Made by a program: the position numbers and the translations under genes. The notes under the pieces were generated by a model that was given only the letters and a program-made list of their open reading frames with translations, ran no database searches and was not told the origin of the DNA. Of a stretch of 64,000 nt of DNA, positions 11,395-22,550 are shown piece by piece. Position 1 is the stretch's first letter; every line of letters starts with the position of its first letter. Origin of the DNA: Symsagittifera roscoffensis (lineage: Eukaryota > Xenacoelomorpha > Acoela > Convolutidae); the NCBI RefSeq assembly GCF_963678635.1, contig NC_087063.1, positions 79,441,617 through 79,505,616 on the forward strand. The letters are read 5' to 3'.

Positions 11395-12300
11395 TTGACC
11401 AAAACTTCTTATCATACAATTTCCATATCTGAGAAACTTCTTGTCAAACAATTTCATACAAATGCATACGTACAGAAAATTGTATGAAAACTCTATGGCA
11501 AGCATTTTTCCATATATAAAAATTGTATGATAGGTGTTTTTCCATAAACCAAAAAATTGATTTTTTGTTTCTAAATTTAATTTTTGAAAATATTTGGTTG
11601 TGTTTATAACCAACCATAAGTGACAAAGACCTTGGTTTACTCAAAGCACCAAAGCTAGGACGGTCACGCATTTACAATGCATAGAAAACGACCTGAATTG
11701 TCCTCGAGCTGTCTTTCACAAATGATATAACAAAAAAAAATTTTTTAAGTTTGGCGAAACTTTTCAACGACGATTATTAAGAAAAAAAATTTGAAATTTT
11801 AAATTGTTAGACATCAATCAAGGCATACCTAAACATGCCATACAAAAAAAAGGAATTTTCAGCGTTTTTGAAAAAATTAGAAAGAAAAAAGGAAAAAATT
11901 CCCATTATTAGTGTATCCAGGACTACGTTATGCACACAAGAAATTAAATTTTGCATGCAAAAAAAAATTTTGGAAAATGTTTGCTTGTGTACAAAAACCG
12001 ATTTGCGGTTGAAAAAAAAACAAAAAAAATTTTGGGGCAAACTCTAAATTACTTGCCAACAAAAATAATTCTAGTCATACAGTTTCCATATATGGGAATT
12101 GTATGATAAGTTTTTTTTGTCAAAAAACGAAAACCTCTGATTTTTATCACCAGATTGTTTTTATTAGAATCAAAAAGACGCAGAAATTAGTTTATATCTT
12201 TTTTCACCCATTTTTCGAAAATGTGTGAAAATTATATGACAAGCATTTTCCCACACACTTGATGTATGGGATTGTATGAAAAGCATTCTCTGTGTATGGA
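11395..12300. repeat. Repeated quasi-palindromic ATACAATTTCCATATATGG units
   Basis: At least five copies of a unit combine TTTCCATATATGGGAATTGT-like sequence with ATGACAAGCATTTT (near 11418, 11485-11545, 12075-12112, 12228-12300). The unit is self-complementary: CATACAATTTCCATAT on one side matches the reverse complement of the other side. The sequence between the two groups, 11700-12060, is A/T-run-rich without a gene. Confidence 0.5.
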
Positions 12301-12439
12301 GGCCAAACCGGGTTCTTTGCATCATCATTATTACTAGGTCTATAGATGTCTTCTCAAAATGATTTGCGGGAAAATTTCCCTTCCTAACAGCTTTCTTACA
12401 AAAAGTTGAAAGTACATTATTTTTTTTGCTGTTAATTCT

Positions 12440-12905
12440 ACGACCCGAAACTCTTGAAATACAGAAACTCTTGAAAACAGTCTTTCGAGATTCCAGAAAT
12501 TTTAGTCCCACATATGTTAGAACCTAAGAAAGGACGCATTTGCAGAAAATAGTTTAAAAGTGTTTCTATAACAAAAAAAAATTTTTTTAAAAAATACTTT
12601 CTAAATTCCACCAAATTTGATCTCGTTTTTTTAAATTTCACAAATTGTGGTTATACTTTATGTATTTTTAACAAAATATAAATGTTTTCAAGAGGTCTCT
12701 GCAAAAATATATATCTATTTGAATGGTTTTGGAGACAATGAAAAACCTTTTTGACAGAATCTTAGAAAGCTTTTTCAAAAATGTGTTTCAAAATAATTTT
12801 TGGTCATACATTTTTGCAATAGAAAATGTTTTGCTGTCAGTTGAACAATGATTATAATCAATCATTGTGGTGGCTTTGCACTGAGTAGTTGTTCAAAAAT
12901 AGTTG
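12440..12905 (+). repeat. Direct duplication, copy 1
   Basis: This shares three blocks in the same order with 13685-13925: the ATACAGAAACTCTTGAAAAC to TTTTAGTCC block, the AAATGTTTTCAAGAGGTCTC block, and the AATAGAAAATGTTTTGCTGT block. The last ends in a small hairpin, CAATGATT then AATCATTG. Identity by eye is about 80 percent within blocks. No coding frame is shared. Confidence 0.7.
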
Positions 12906-13684
12906 CCCATAGCGACCAATTTTTTTGCCTCTCAGATAGCGGAGCACTTAGCATTCCGTACCGCTTGAATTCTATATTTGTGGCTAGAATTACTTAACGC
13001 TTAACCTGATTGTAGTCTTGTTTCTTATTATTTTTTTTGGTTATATAATTTATTAAAATATTCATTCGTTATTTCAATGAAATCGAAAAATTTTCAAAAA
13101 AATTCTCTCAATATTGAGTAAAACGGGCTTAAATGTTATGATTTTAATCTAATTTTGAGCAAATAAAGCAACCCAACAGGAGTAAAACAATGCGGTAAGC
13201 TTTTTTAGGCTGTGAAAAATTATTTTTCGAAGTTTTTCGCCTAATTTGGCACATAATTTTCTGGCAGGCTTAAGTTGAAAACCAACAATCACATTTTGCT
13301 TTGGTCGATTCGGTCAAAATAAAACACATTTGAGTCAATTTGAGTCGCTTTTTGATCAAAAAAATGATGAAAATAAGCTTCCCAATGAAGTTTTGGTTAA
13401 TTATTTTTTGTCCTTGTAACGGCTCAAATCTCAGAAAACTTTTAGGAAGAGTCGTCAGGAGTCACATGTTACTTTTGCTGTTAGGAAGACAGACGTCATG
13501 TCAACGAGAAAAAAACACCACTCCAAAGGAAATGTCAGACGTCTGTATTTTGCTTTGCTTTGCTGTGTTTCTTTAATGTCTTCATTTGTTTTTTTCTCTG
13601 ATCTAAATAATTGGTTCGATATAATTTTACCTCCAAAGTTCATTAAATTTGAAAAAATTAAAAGTACCATATTTTAATTTTCAG

Positions 13685-13925
13685 TTGATTCTAGGACCAA
13701 GTAAATACAGAAACTGTTGAAAACAATTTTTCGTATTTCAAAATTTTAGTCCAACAAATGTTAGAAGTTTAAAAAGGGACAAATTATAACAAGCGTTTAA
13801 CAAAAAGATCCGAAAGATAAATGTTTTCAAAAGGTCTCTACAAACATATATTTCTGTTCGAATGCAATAGAAAATGCTTTGCTGTCAGCTGAACAATGAT
13901 TATAATCAATGATTGTGAAAAAATT
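13685..13925 (+). repeat. Direct duplication, copy 2 (internally deleted)
   Basis: Second copy of the 12440-12905 unit, about 1.2 kb downstream and roughly half as long because the sequence between the shared blocks is missing. The 12906-13684 spacer is AT-rich with no supported gene. Confidence 0.7.
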
Positions 13926-14522
13926 ATGAAATTTTTAAATAAAGCAGAAATTTTCTTAAAAAGCTACATTTCTAATCTATCTTGTAATCTATCATAAAAA
14001 TGCTAACTGTAGACTGTTTCTAACCAGAGAAATTTCTCCAAGTGCTGTTTTAAACCCCGATCTCACGTCCGCAAGAGAATTGCGTTAACAACAGTGCCAC
14101 GTGAACTGAGATCTATAAATAATTATATCAGCAGTTATAACAAAAGTAAACTTCTAATGTTTTGTGCTACGGTTATTGTATAAATTCAAAGCATGTAGAA
14201 TCAATTTGGTTTCGTAGAATCAAAATCGTTTCTGTTGAGCGGTGAACACTTGCTATAAAAAAGTTCCTCTGTTACCTTTTTTTTGAGAAAAAAAAACTCT
14301 CAATTAAAACCTTCATAGAGCAGTTGATTTTGTAAGAAGTTGTAGAAATTATAATTCAAAATTCTAAGACATCGACTTTTGATCAACCCGGCAGGTATCT
14401 CACATGCAGTTGGTTTCTATCCTTATTTAAGTTTAAAAATAAAACTTACTGAATAAATCTTATTCGATCATTAGGTTGCGGATGTAACACATCAGTCAAT
14501 TTACATACAAACAATGGAGAAG

Positions 14523-14722
14523 NNNNNNNNNNNNNNNNNNNNNNNNNNNNNNNNNNNNNNNNNNNNNNNNNNNNNNNNNNNNNNNNNNNNNNNNNNNNNN
14601 NNNNNNNNNNNNNNNNNNNNNNNNNNNNNNNNNNNNNNNNNNNNNNNNNNNNNNNNNNNNNNNNNNNNNNNNNNNNNNNNNNNNNNNNNNNNNNNNNNNN
14701 NNNNNNNNNNNNNNNNNNNNNN
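14523..14722. other. Assembly gap (200 N)
   Basis: A run of exactly 200 undetermined bases, a size typical of a scaffolding placeholder. It lies just outside the left end of the large palindrome, where strong hairpins and repeats could have broken the assembly. Open frames crossing it are meaningless. Confidence 0.99.
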
Positions 14723-14803
14723 CCCCGGGGATTTGAAAAGATTTCTTCTGGTGAAAATATTTTCTGAAGCGTATATGGTAAGCTTAGTTTGATTCAATCG
14801 TTC

Positions 14804-14847
14804 TGCGCCTTTTTAACTGATCAAAGAGAATCAGTTAAAAAGGCGCA
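14804..14847. repeat. Perfect 18-bp-stem hairpin
   Basis: TGCGCCTTTTTAACTGAT (14804-14821) is followed, after an 8-base loop, by its exact reverse complement (14830-14847). Weaker pairing continues outward (about 14791-14803 with 14848-14861). A second imperfect hairpin with about 20 bp of stem follows at 14891-14937 (GTGATTCTATAAT paired with ATTATAGATTCAC plus flanking T7/A7). Both lie between the gap and the palindrome. Confidence 0.85.
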
Positions 14848-15019
14848 CGGTCGCAATGATCAAAGAGTGATAGTAAAACTCTTCAAGGTCTTTTTTTGTG
14901 ATTCTATAATATGTTTATTATAGATTCACGAAAAAAACAACAATCTAATTGTTTTACATCTAATATATCTCAAGAATTATTAGATAATAGTCAATATCTC
15001 AATGACTATTGGTTTTTGA

Positions 15020-16110
15020 TTTTTGATCATATGCAGTATGACTCATCATGGTCAGGTTACATCATCTACTAACACATTAACTTTTAATTTCTGACCCTAA
15101 CTACTAACATAAAAGCTGCACAGCATCAAAAATATGTCTAAAAAATATGCTTTGTTAGAGATTCACAAAATCACATGTAGTATTAATAATCAGGGTCATC
15201 TTACATCATATCAAATCTCAGTATTTCTTAATTTTGAACACCAGCATGAACGCAGAAATTGTCACCATTTTATTTTTTTGAACAGGGTCAAGAACACAAA
15301 AAATGTTTAGCAACCAAAACGATGTTTAAAAAAGTTATTGTTCGGGTTTTGCCTTATTTCATGTAGTATGACTCATCGAGGTCACTTTACATGATCTATT
15401 ATCTCATTGAATGATAAATTTCGACCATCATTATGAACATGCAGGTTGCTCAGCAGCAAAAAAATGTTTTTATTTTCAGATTTGGCCTCATCACATGAAA
15501 TATGGCTCATCAAAGTCACGTTAAATCTTTAAGTATCTCATCAACGGTTAGTTTCTTGACCATAAATTGTTACATCAAAAACTCAGCATCACAAATTGTT
15601 TCTTATAGATTATGCATTGGTAAAATTTAGCCCCATCATGTGCATTATGTTTCATCAAAGTCAAGTTATATCACTTGTTATCTCAAGAATTATTAAATTT
15701 TTGGGTCAGAAGAAAAAATATAAGAGAAAAAGTTGCTCGGAAAGAAAATCGAAGCCTGAAAAAATGTACAATTAGTGTAATTTGCTTCAGCCAAAATAGT
15801 ATGGCAGATCGAAGTCAATTTTCTTAACCTGATTAAGAAAAATTTTTGAGCATGAAGACAAAAAATATGCTCTCAATTAAAAACTTTGATGAAAAAAGAA
15901 TCTGCCGTTTTTTTTGCGTCAATATGTTTATTATAAATCATTTAGATCATTTTTAATCATTCACCATCTCAATTAGAAGTGCTTGTTTGCTCTGATTGAG
16001 AAAAGAAACAAAAACAAAGACACTTTTACAAAACCGAGTTTTCTATGAGTAAGTAAAAACTATGAATCATTGAGGTCATGTTACATCATGTAGTAATTAT
16101 TTTTTTAAAC
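15020..16110 (+). repeat. Left-tip tandem array (~140-170 bp units)
   Basis: About seven diverged units, each with an ATGACTCATCAAGGTCA-like word, then GTTACATCAT, then TATCTCATTAA. The TCATC..GGTCA word is found near 15045, 15193, 15375, 15507, 15651, 15805 and 16068. Spacer sequence between words contains AACATGAGCA-like motifs. The array reads into the left arm of the palindrome and is mirrored at the right tip. Confidence 0.65.
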
Positions 16111-17279
16111 AATATTTGACCAAACTTTTGAAAATCAAAAGTGATCAGCCATAACAAGTATGCGAAGGTTAGTGATCATTATTCATTGTGTTTTATCATT
16201 ATACAAGGTACCAATCATCATGTTCATGTGAAGTTATTTGTAATTGCAATGTTCATTGACTTTTTGGGAATCAGCAAGTTACTTTCTTTGTTATTTGATC
16301 ATTAATCATATTTTGAGAACAAAAAAGAAAATAACCTGATGAGCGAAGCAAAAGGTTATTTTGAGACTAGGAAACTGAATCCTTACTTTTTAGTTTTCGA
16401 TTTTTGTTTGCCTTCCTGACTTCGACATAAAATATGTCTAAAAAAACGTTAAATATCTCAATGAAACTACAAATAAAACAAATTTATTTTTTCTCTGTGT
16501 TCGATTAGAAGTTTGCAATAAACAATTAGTGTTTTACTTCAAAAACCGACTTACAAAAAATAATTTCATTGTGTTTAAAATCTTTAGTAAATGTTCAATC
16601 GAATTTCAAAAACAAATTATTCACGGATGAACATTAACAAAATTAAAAAAAAAAACATTTTTACTCGAGGCTATTTAAGTTTTTATTATCTGTGATTCTT
16701 GTCTTCAGTTAACAAAATTGATACCATTTCAAGTGGCTGCTCGAGCACTGTATTACCAAGAACGCACCACATTTTACATGGGATAAGATAGATTTTCCAA
16801 AGAAGCCTATATTAAGAAAAAATTTAATTCTAGTTTCAGTATTACAATGAAACTTGAGTTACAATTGGAAGGTTTCACTCTATCAATTTTATCATTTATG
16901 AACCCTTGATAGACTCAAATGAATACGCAAATCATCTTAAATTCAAAATTTCCATTTTTTTTCAAAACCAACCTGCAATTGAACTAAATAAAAAATAGAT
17001 TAAAAAAAACTGTTACAGTCATGATTTAAAAGATCTGAAACAAAACAAAAACAATTTTTTTTTTATTTTTTACCTCTTTTTATCTTGAAGTCCTTTGTTT
17101 TGAATTTTGTTAGAATTAGGACAAAAATACTAATCAACATCAGTTAATACTCAATACAAATTGCCAATCAAGTGAAAAACTGACGTCACTGAGTTGCTCT
17201 TTGCAACCATAAATAGCAGGTTTTTTTAATTTTAAGAAACAACAACCATGTTACAACCAAAAACAAAGCAGAAAAAAGT

Positions 17280-17645
17280 GAAATAAAAAAATTTCCATTT
17301 TTTAGTTAAAAATTATCAGTACTCCAGTTAATAATGTGTTAAATTGTGTTCAAATGCTTAGCTTACATATTTTTCTCTAAAACTGAAACTCAATTAAACA
17401 CTTCAAGAGCCAGGATTAAGTTGCAAAAGTTTATTGGCATGTAGAAAAAAAAGAAAAAAACCCAAGCAGTTATTACGATTTTTTTAAAAATTTTTACTCC
17501 AATTTTATTCGTGCTGCCCAAAAAACTGAAAATTTTATAAAAGACACAATGCCAACTGAAAGTAAAAGTTCACTAATTACTCAAATTCGCTCAAACTATT
17601 TACTGTCAAGCGTCTAAATTATTAGCTATTGGTAGATAACATCGA
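17280..17645. repeat. Segment present only in the left arm
   Basis: The left arm has about 400 more bases than the right arm between two well-matched blocks (17240-17275 with 23105-23140, and 17660-17745 with 23022-23090). The extra sequence has no recognised feature. It is either an insertion in the left arm or a deletion from the right. Confidence 0.45.
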
Positions 17646-17659
17646 TGATACAGCTAGAG

Positions 17660-17745
17660 TTCGAAGCGTACGCTATAAATAAACAGTCGAACAATGCGCG
17701 AAGTACATTGAATCGAATTAAATTTTAAACTGGGCACCGACATGG
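17660..17745 (+). promoter_or_regulatory. Conserved arm block with TATA-like box (left)
   Basis: One of the best-preserved blocks of the palindrome. It holds TATAAATA (17674-17681), AACAATGCGCG (17690-17700) and GGGCACCGACATGG (17732-17745). The right-arm counterpart (23022-23090) keeps GTCGGTGC, the GCGC word and TATATAAT in mirrored order. Because it is conserved above the rest of the arms and has a TATA-like box about 20-50 bases before a GC-containing word, a promoter is conceivable. This is an inference without a transcript. Confidence 0.25.
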
Positions 17746-18469
17746 TTAACAATCTCCTTTAGATTAGGTTCAAAATATAATGGCAAAAAGATTTTTTTTC
17801 TGTATTTTTTTAAATATTGATTTTAAGGTTAAAAAGCACACTAATTTGATAATATATTACACAAACTGAAGCTAATAATTTTTGCTTGATTTGCAGAAGG
17901 TAGCTATGGTTGTAGATATTGGCTTACAAACAAACAAATAAACCTAAAGGAAACTTAAAAACAATTGAGTTCTGCTAGCAAAATTGGGAATATTTTAGAA
18001 ACTGAATTAAATTCTAAAGTACATATTTTTTCTGGCTTAAATAAGCAGATTGACGAGCATGCATATTTGAAGTAAAATTAGCAACACCTACTCAATTAAA
18101 ACAATATTTTAAATGCAATCTAAACAACTTCACATGCACAACTTTTTCCAAAATTTTTTAAAAACAAACAAAGTTGTTTGATGAAAATTGTCAAACGAAT
18201 CAGATATTTACGGGGAAAGTAATAAACTTTTCTTTTAAATTGAAATGAGCCAGAAGATAGCAGCGAAAAAGTGAAATCATAGGAAACCAATTTACGTTCT
18301 ATGTATGAGCTTAAGTTGTTCAAGTATGTATTGTAAACAATATATCTATCATTTAGCAAATTAGCATATTTTCGAAACTTGAAATTTTTTTGTTTTGTCT
18401 AATTGTTTCAGTATTTTTTATATTTCAAAATATCTAAGGAACACTCTTCTAGCAACTGTTTGTTAAACG

Positions 18470-21400
18470 TATATTTTTTCTATCGTTTTTTGACTGTGAA
18501 TGTAATTTCAAAGCTCACAAACAATAATGTGGTACAAAATTCCCTTTTTTATTGTTTTACCTGATTTTGTATTGTTTTGAGAATTGAAAAAAAAACTAAA
18601 AATCAAGTTAAACTAAAAATTTCTCATTTTTAATTCATCCCAATTTTTTTTTGTATTTTTACAAAAAATTTTATTTGCAAATTTGTTTTAATGAGAGCTA
18701 TAATGACATCTAATTCAGAACACACTGAAATTTTCGCAATCAACTGCAACTAGTTAATAATTCACAGAACTTTATCATATTTAATTGATTTTTTTAGAAA
18801 GAGAAGTCTTAGATTTGGTTTACATTTAGTTTTTGTTTAGAAGTTTGACTCAATTTGTCCTCACAAACCGTAAAAACAAATGAATCAGGTTGCTTATTTT
18901 GATTGAAAGCAGTGAACAAATGTTTTACTTGCAGATCTTAAACATAAAATCAAAATAAATGAATTAAATTTTGCGAGTTTACATAGTTGAATCAATAAAG
19001 ACAATTTTCATCAACAATCAAGATTTTTTCGTACAATTTGACCTTAAAAAGTAATGTTCCAACGACCCCGGCACAAATTGTTTCACGCGAATTTAAGAAG
19101 AGGAACTTGTGAGAACTTTTTGTTTCTAAAACTTTTTGTTTGCATGCATGGTCTAAAAAAGAGTTATAGATAAATTTTCAAACCAAACTAAATGGACAGA
19201 AAACAGCGCCGAGTTTGAGTTAGGAACTCTATTGCAGCAAATTTGAAGTTTGTAGTATATGAACAGACAACCAAACTTCTCTTGCCAAACTAACTGCCAA
19301 AAAGTCATAAACTGTTTTCTTTTTTGTTCAATCATTTGATAGAATTCAATAAGATTTCGTAACATGCTTACATCAGAATTGCAAAAATTTTCTATCCATT
19401 ACACTGAAGCTAGCTTTTTTCGTTTTTTGCAAGATTTGAAATGTTTTGTTGAACAGAAAATGCACAATCACAAAATCAAAACTCCAATATTTTAGATTAG
19501 CAGAAAAAAAATCTGCTAATTTTTGTGTTGCTGTGCAAGGAAAACAATTTTTTTTAGTTGATAAACAATTTTTCGCTGGTAAACTAAACATTATGATTGA
19601 AAAAATACGCACTCGCCTTAAAATTTAAAAAAAATAGCTTTAAAATTTAAAAAATGAGTAACCTGATTGAATTTTATCCATGATTTGAGAAAACAAACTG
19701 AGTCAAAATGTAACTAAAGTCCAATTGTAAAACCAAATCCAAAAATTTTCTTTTAAATAAAAAAGTTATTGAAATATTTTAATGTTATGGGTATTTTGAG
19801 AGAAGTTCTGTGAAAAAATGACTAGTTGCAGTTGAATGCAGGAATTTAAGTGTGTTCTGAGTTAAAAGTCATTATAACTCTCTTCCTACAAAAAATCAAA
19901 TTAAAAACAATTGTACGTATAAAAAAGAACTTTAAAATGATTCGATTTTCAGTTTTTTTTTCAATTCCCACAACAAGTAAAGTCATTTAAAACGATTGAA
20001 GATTGTACAAAAATTTTGTTTTTGTTTTTTTTTTTGAAATTACATATACAGTCAAAAAACGATAGAAAAAAAATCTTTTAGCAAAAAAAATGTTAGAAGA
20101 CTTTTATGAAGACGATTTAAAAACTTTATTGAATTCTATCAAGTGATTGAACTAAAAACATGTTTGCGATTTGTTGACAATTATTTGTCAAACCCAGAGA
20201 AGGATATTTGTTTGTTGGTTCATTTATTCAAAACTTCAAGTTTGCTGCAATAGAGTTTTCAACTCAAACTCGAAGCTGTTTTCTTTCCATTCAGTGCTGT
20301 TTGAAAGTTTATCAGTAACGTATATATTCAATCATGCAAAAGAATTATTTTAAAAGCAAAAACTTCTCAATTGATTACAGGAATAATGAAGTACCGAAGT
20401 TTACTGGAACCATTCACTGTCGCACTGGCTTCAAAAACCCAAGTTTGATTGACTGATATTCATTATGAACACAGAGACAGTTCATCATTCCAGCGAAAGA
20501 ACGCAGAATTTAAACAATTGCACGTTTTGCTAGTCCTGCACTTTTTTAATTTTTCAAAATCTTGGTCACTTAGAACATGATTTTGAAAAATTACGCAGAT
20601 GCTTTAAAAGTAAAAAAAAATGGCTTGATTCAATTGAGATTGGCTATTATTTTATTTTGAACATGAGTGTTTAACTCTGATTTTTTAAGCTATTTTTCAG
20701 ATTGGGTTGTGTTCATAACAAAGAAAAACACTGCGCACCCACAATTGTTTTCAAAATAAACGTCACAGCTTAACCGTTGGTAGCGAAGCTAAAATCATGT
20801 CCTTGAGAAACGGGTTGTTTTGCTGAAATTTTTTTTTGCGTAATGAAAAGTTCGTTTTTTTTAGATGTCGATTTCTGACCACTGCCATTTTTCAGTTCTC
20901 CTTGTTTTTCTCCTGCTAATGATTTAGGCTGGAGTGTTCTTTAATCAGTTTTCTTAAATGTATTTTGCGCTTCCAAAAAAGCCAATGATTTCAATAGTTT
21001 CAATTATCAGTTATAGCTTACCTTGTATCTGAGTGCTTATAAAAATCTCAATATCAAAAAAATTGCGTTCCACAAAAAATTATAAACACGTGTTTGATAT
21101 ACAGATGAAAATTTTAGCTGACAACAAATAAGTTCAAATTCTTTCCAAACTTGACTCGAAAATGTTTCTGCCTACGGCATCGGAATGCTACCTTTCAAGG
21201 TCACTTCTACGCAAAAATCTTGATAGTTCATAAATATTGTCTTTATTGTTGCAACACCGTAAAAACTTTGTCAAATTTTATTCATCAATTTTGATTATAA
21301 AATTAAAGTTTGCAAGTAAGAAACTCATTCACGGCTTTCAGTCAAAATGAATAACCGGATTAGATTGTATATACGGTTTGTGATAACCTTTTGAGTCAAA

Positions 21401-22550
21401 ATTCTCAATAAGTTCTAACTTCAAATCAAATCTTAAAATTCTCTTTCTTATCAAAAAGTCTCTTACATATTTTATTGTTATGGATATTGGAACTTCAAAG
21501 CGTTTTGAAATAAAATTCAATATAGCTCTCAATTTTTAAAAATCAAAGCAAAAGCACTTGTACAAGTGTTTTTGCTTTGATTTTCAGTCAGTAATACTTA
21601 ATTAGTACTATTTAATTAGAAAAATTTAAAACTGAATAGTTTTATTATGGTTGGACTCTTGTTTTTTCAAATAGCTTTTTTCAAATCGCATTTTTTTCGA
21701 TTAAAACCAATTAAAAACAGTCGAAGTAAGTGGTTTTTGTACAAAAACTTTAATTGCATTTTTTGAAATTACATCAACATTCAAAAAACGACAGAAAAAA
21801 ATACTTTTAGCAAAAATGTTAGAACATTGTTTCATAGATTAATTGAAATTTGAAAGTCACTAGAAAAATACGGAGGAAACAAGAAATGCTACTCAAATTT
21901 TCAAAAAATTTTAAACTGCCATTCCTATAGATTTTTTTGCAAATACAAACTTGATTATCGTAAACTGATACAAAAAGCAAAACCTGGATTCCTGTGTTTT
22001 CATATTTCTGCTGATATTTCTGGCTCATTTCAATTAGAATATGCTTTTTAAAAAATTACGCACTTGCTCTAAAATTAAAAAAAAAAAACTAGCTTGATTC
22101 AATTGACTGTGATTTTATTTTGAACATGAGCCTTTAACTCTTTTTTGAGCTGTTATTCAGATTGGGTTGTGTTCACTAACTGGCGAAAGTTTAATTCTAT
22201 TCGTAGTTTTTTTTCAACTCTCAAAACAATTAAAGTCATTTAAAATGATTGAAGAATGTGGTTTTTTAGGAAAAAACTGTGTACATTTTCTGAAATTACA
22301 TCAACAGTCAAAAAACGTTAGAAAAATAAACTTTTACTAAAATATTGACGCTACAAAAATACAGAGGAAACAAGAAAAAGCTACACAAGTTTTCAAAATA
22401 TTTTCAACTGCCAAAAGATATACATTTTTTTTTGCAAATAAAAACTTGAATAATTTTAACTGATACAAAGAACGAAACCTGGTTTCAAGTGTTTTCATTT
22501 TTTTGCTGATGTTTCTTATGTCTGACTCATTTCAGGTATGTTGATTGAAT
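18470..22550. repeat. Palindrome core with nested inverted and direct copies
   Basis: The core has several symmetry axes. The block containing the AGTCAAAAAACGATAGAAAAA word occurs four times: inverted near 18475-18500 and direct near 20050, 21785 and 22305. The block with ACTAGTTGCAGTTGA pairs 18690-18790 with 19805-19885. The 19150-19350 with 20130-20335 pair gives an axis near 19740, while 18235-18300 with 21975-22030 gives one near 20135. The 19655-20100 and 21345-21830 segments are direct copies, about 1.7 kb apart, and 22290-22540 is a third partial copy. The core therefore grew by repeated inverted and direct duplication. Confidence 0.6.
21539..21584. repeat. Near-perfect loop-less 46-bp palindrome
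   Basis: Two 23-base halves meet at 21561/21562 with no spacer and only one mismatch (CAAAAGCACTTGT against ACAAGTGTTTTTG). It lies inside the right arm of the larger palindrome at the end of the second direct core copy, as expected of an inversion junction. Confidence 0.8.

Noticed and set aside
14501-14797. Open frames across the N run on both strands
   Set aside because: They consist almost entirely of unknown residues from the assembly gap.
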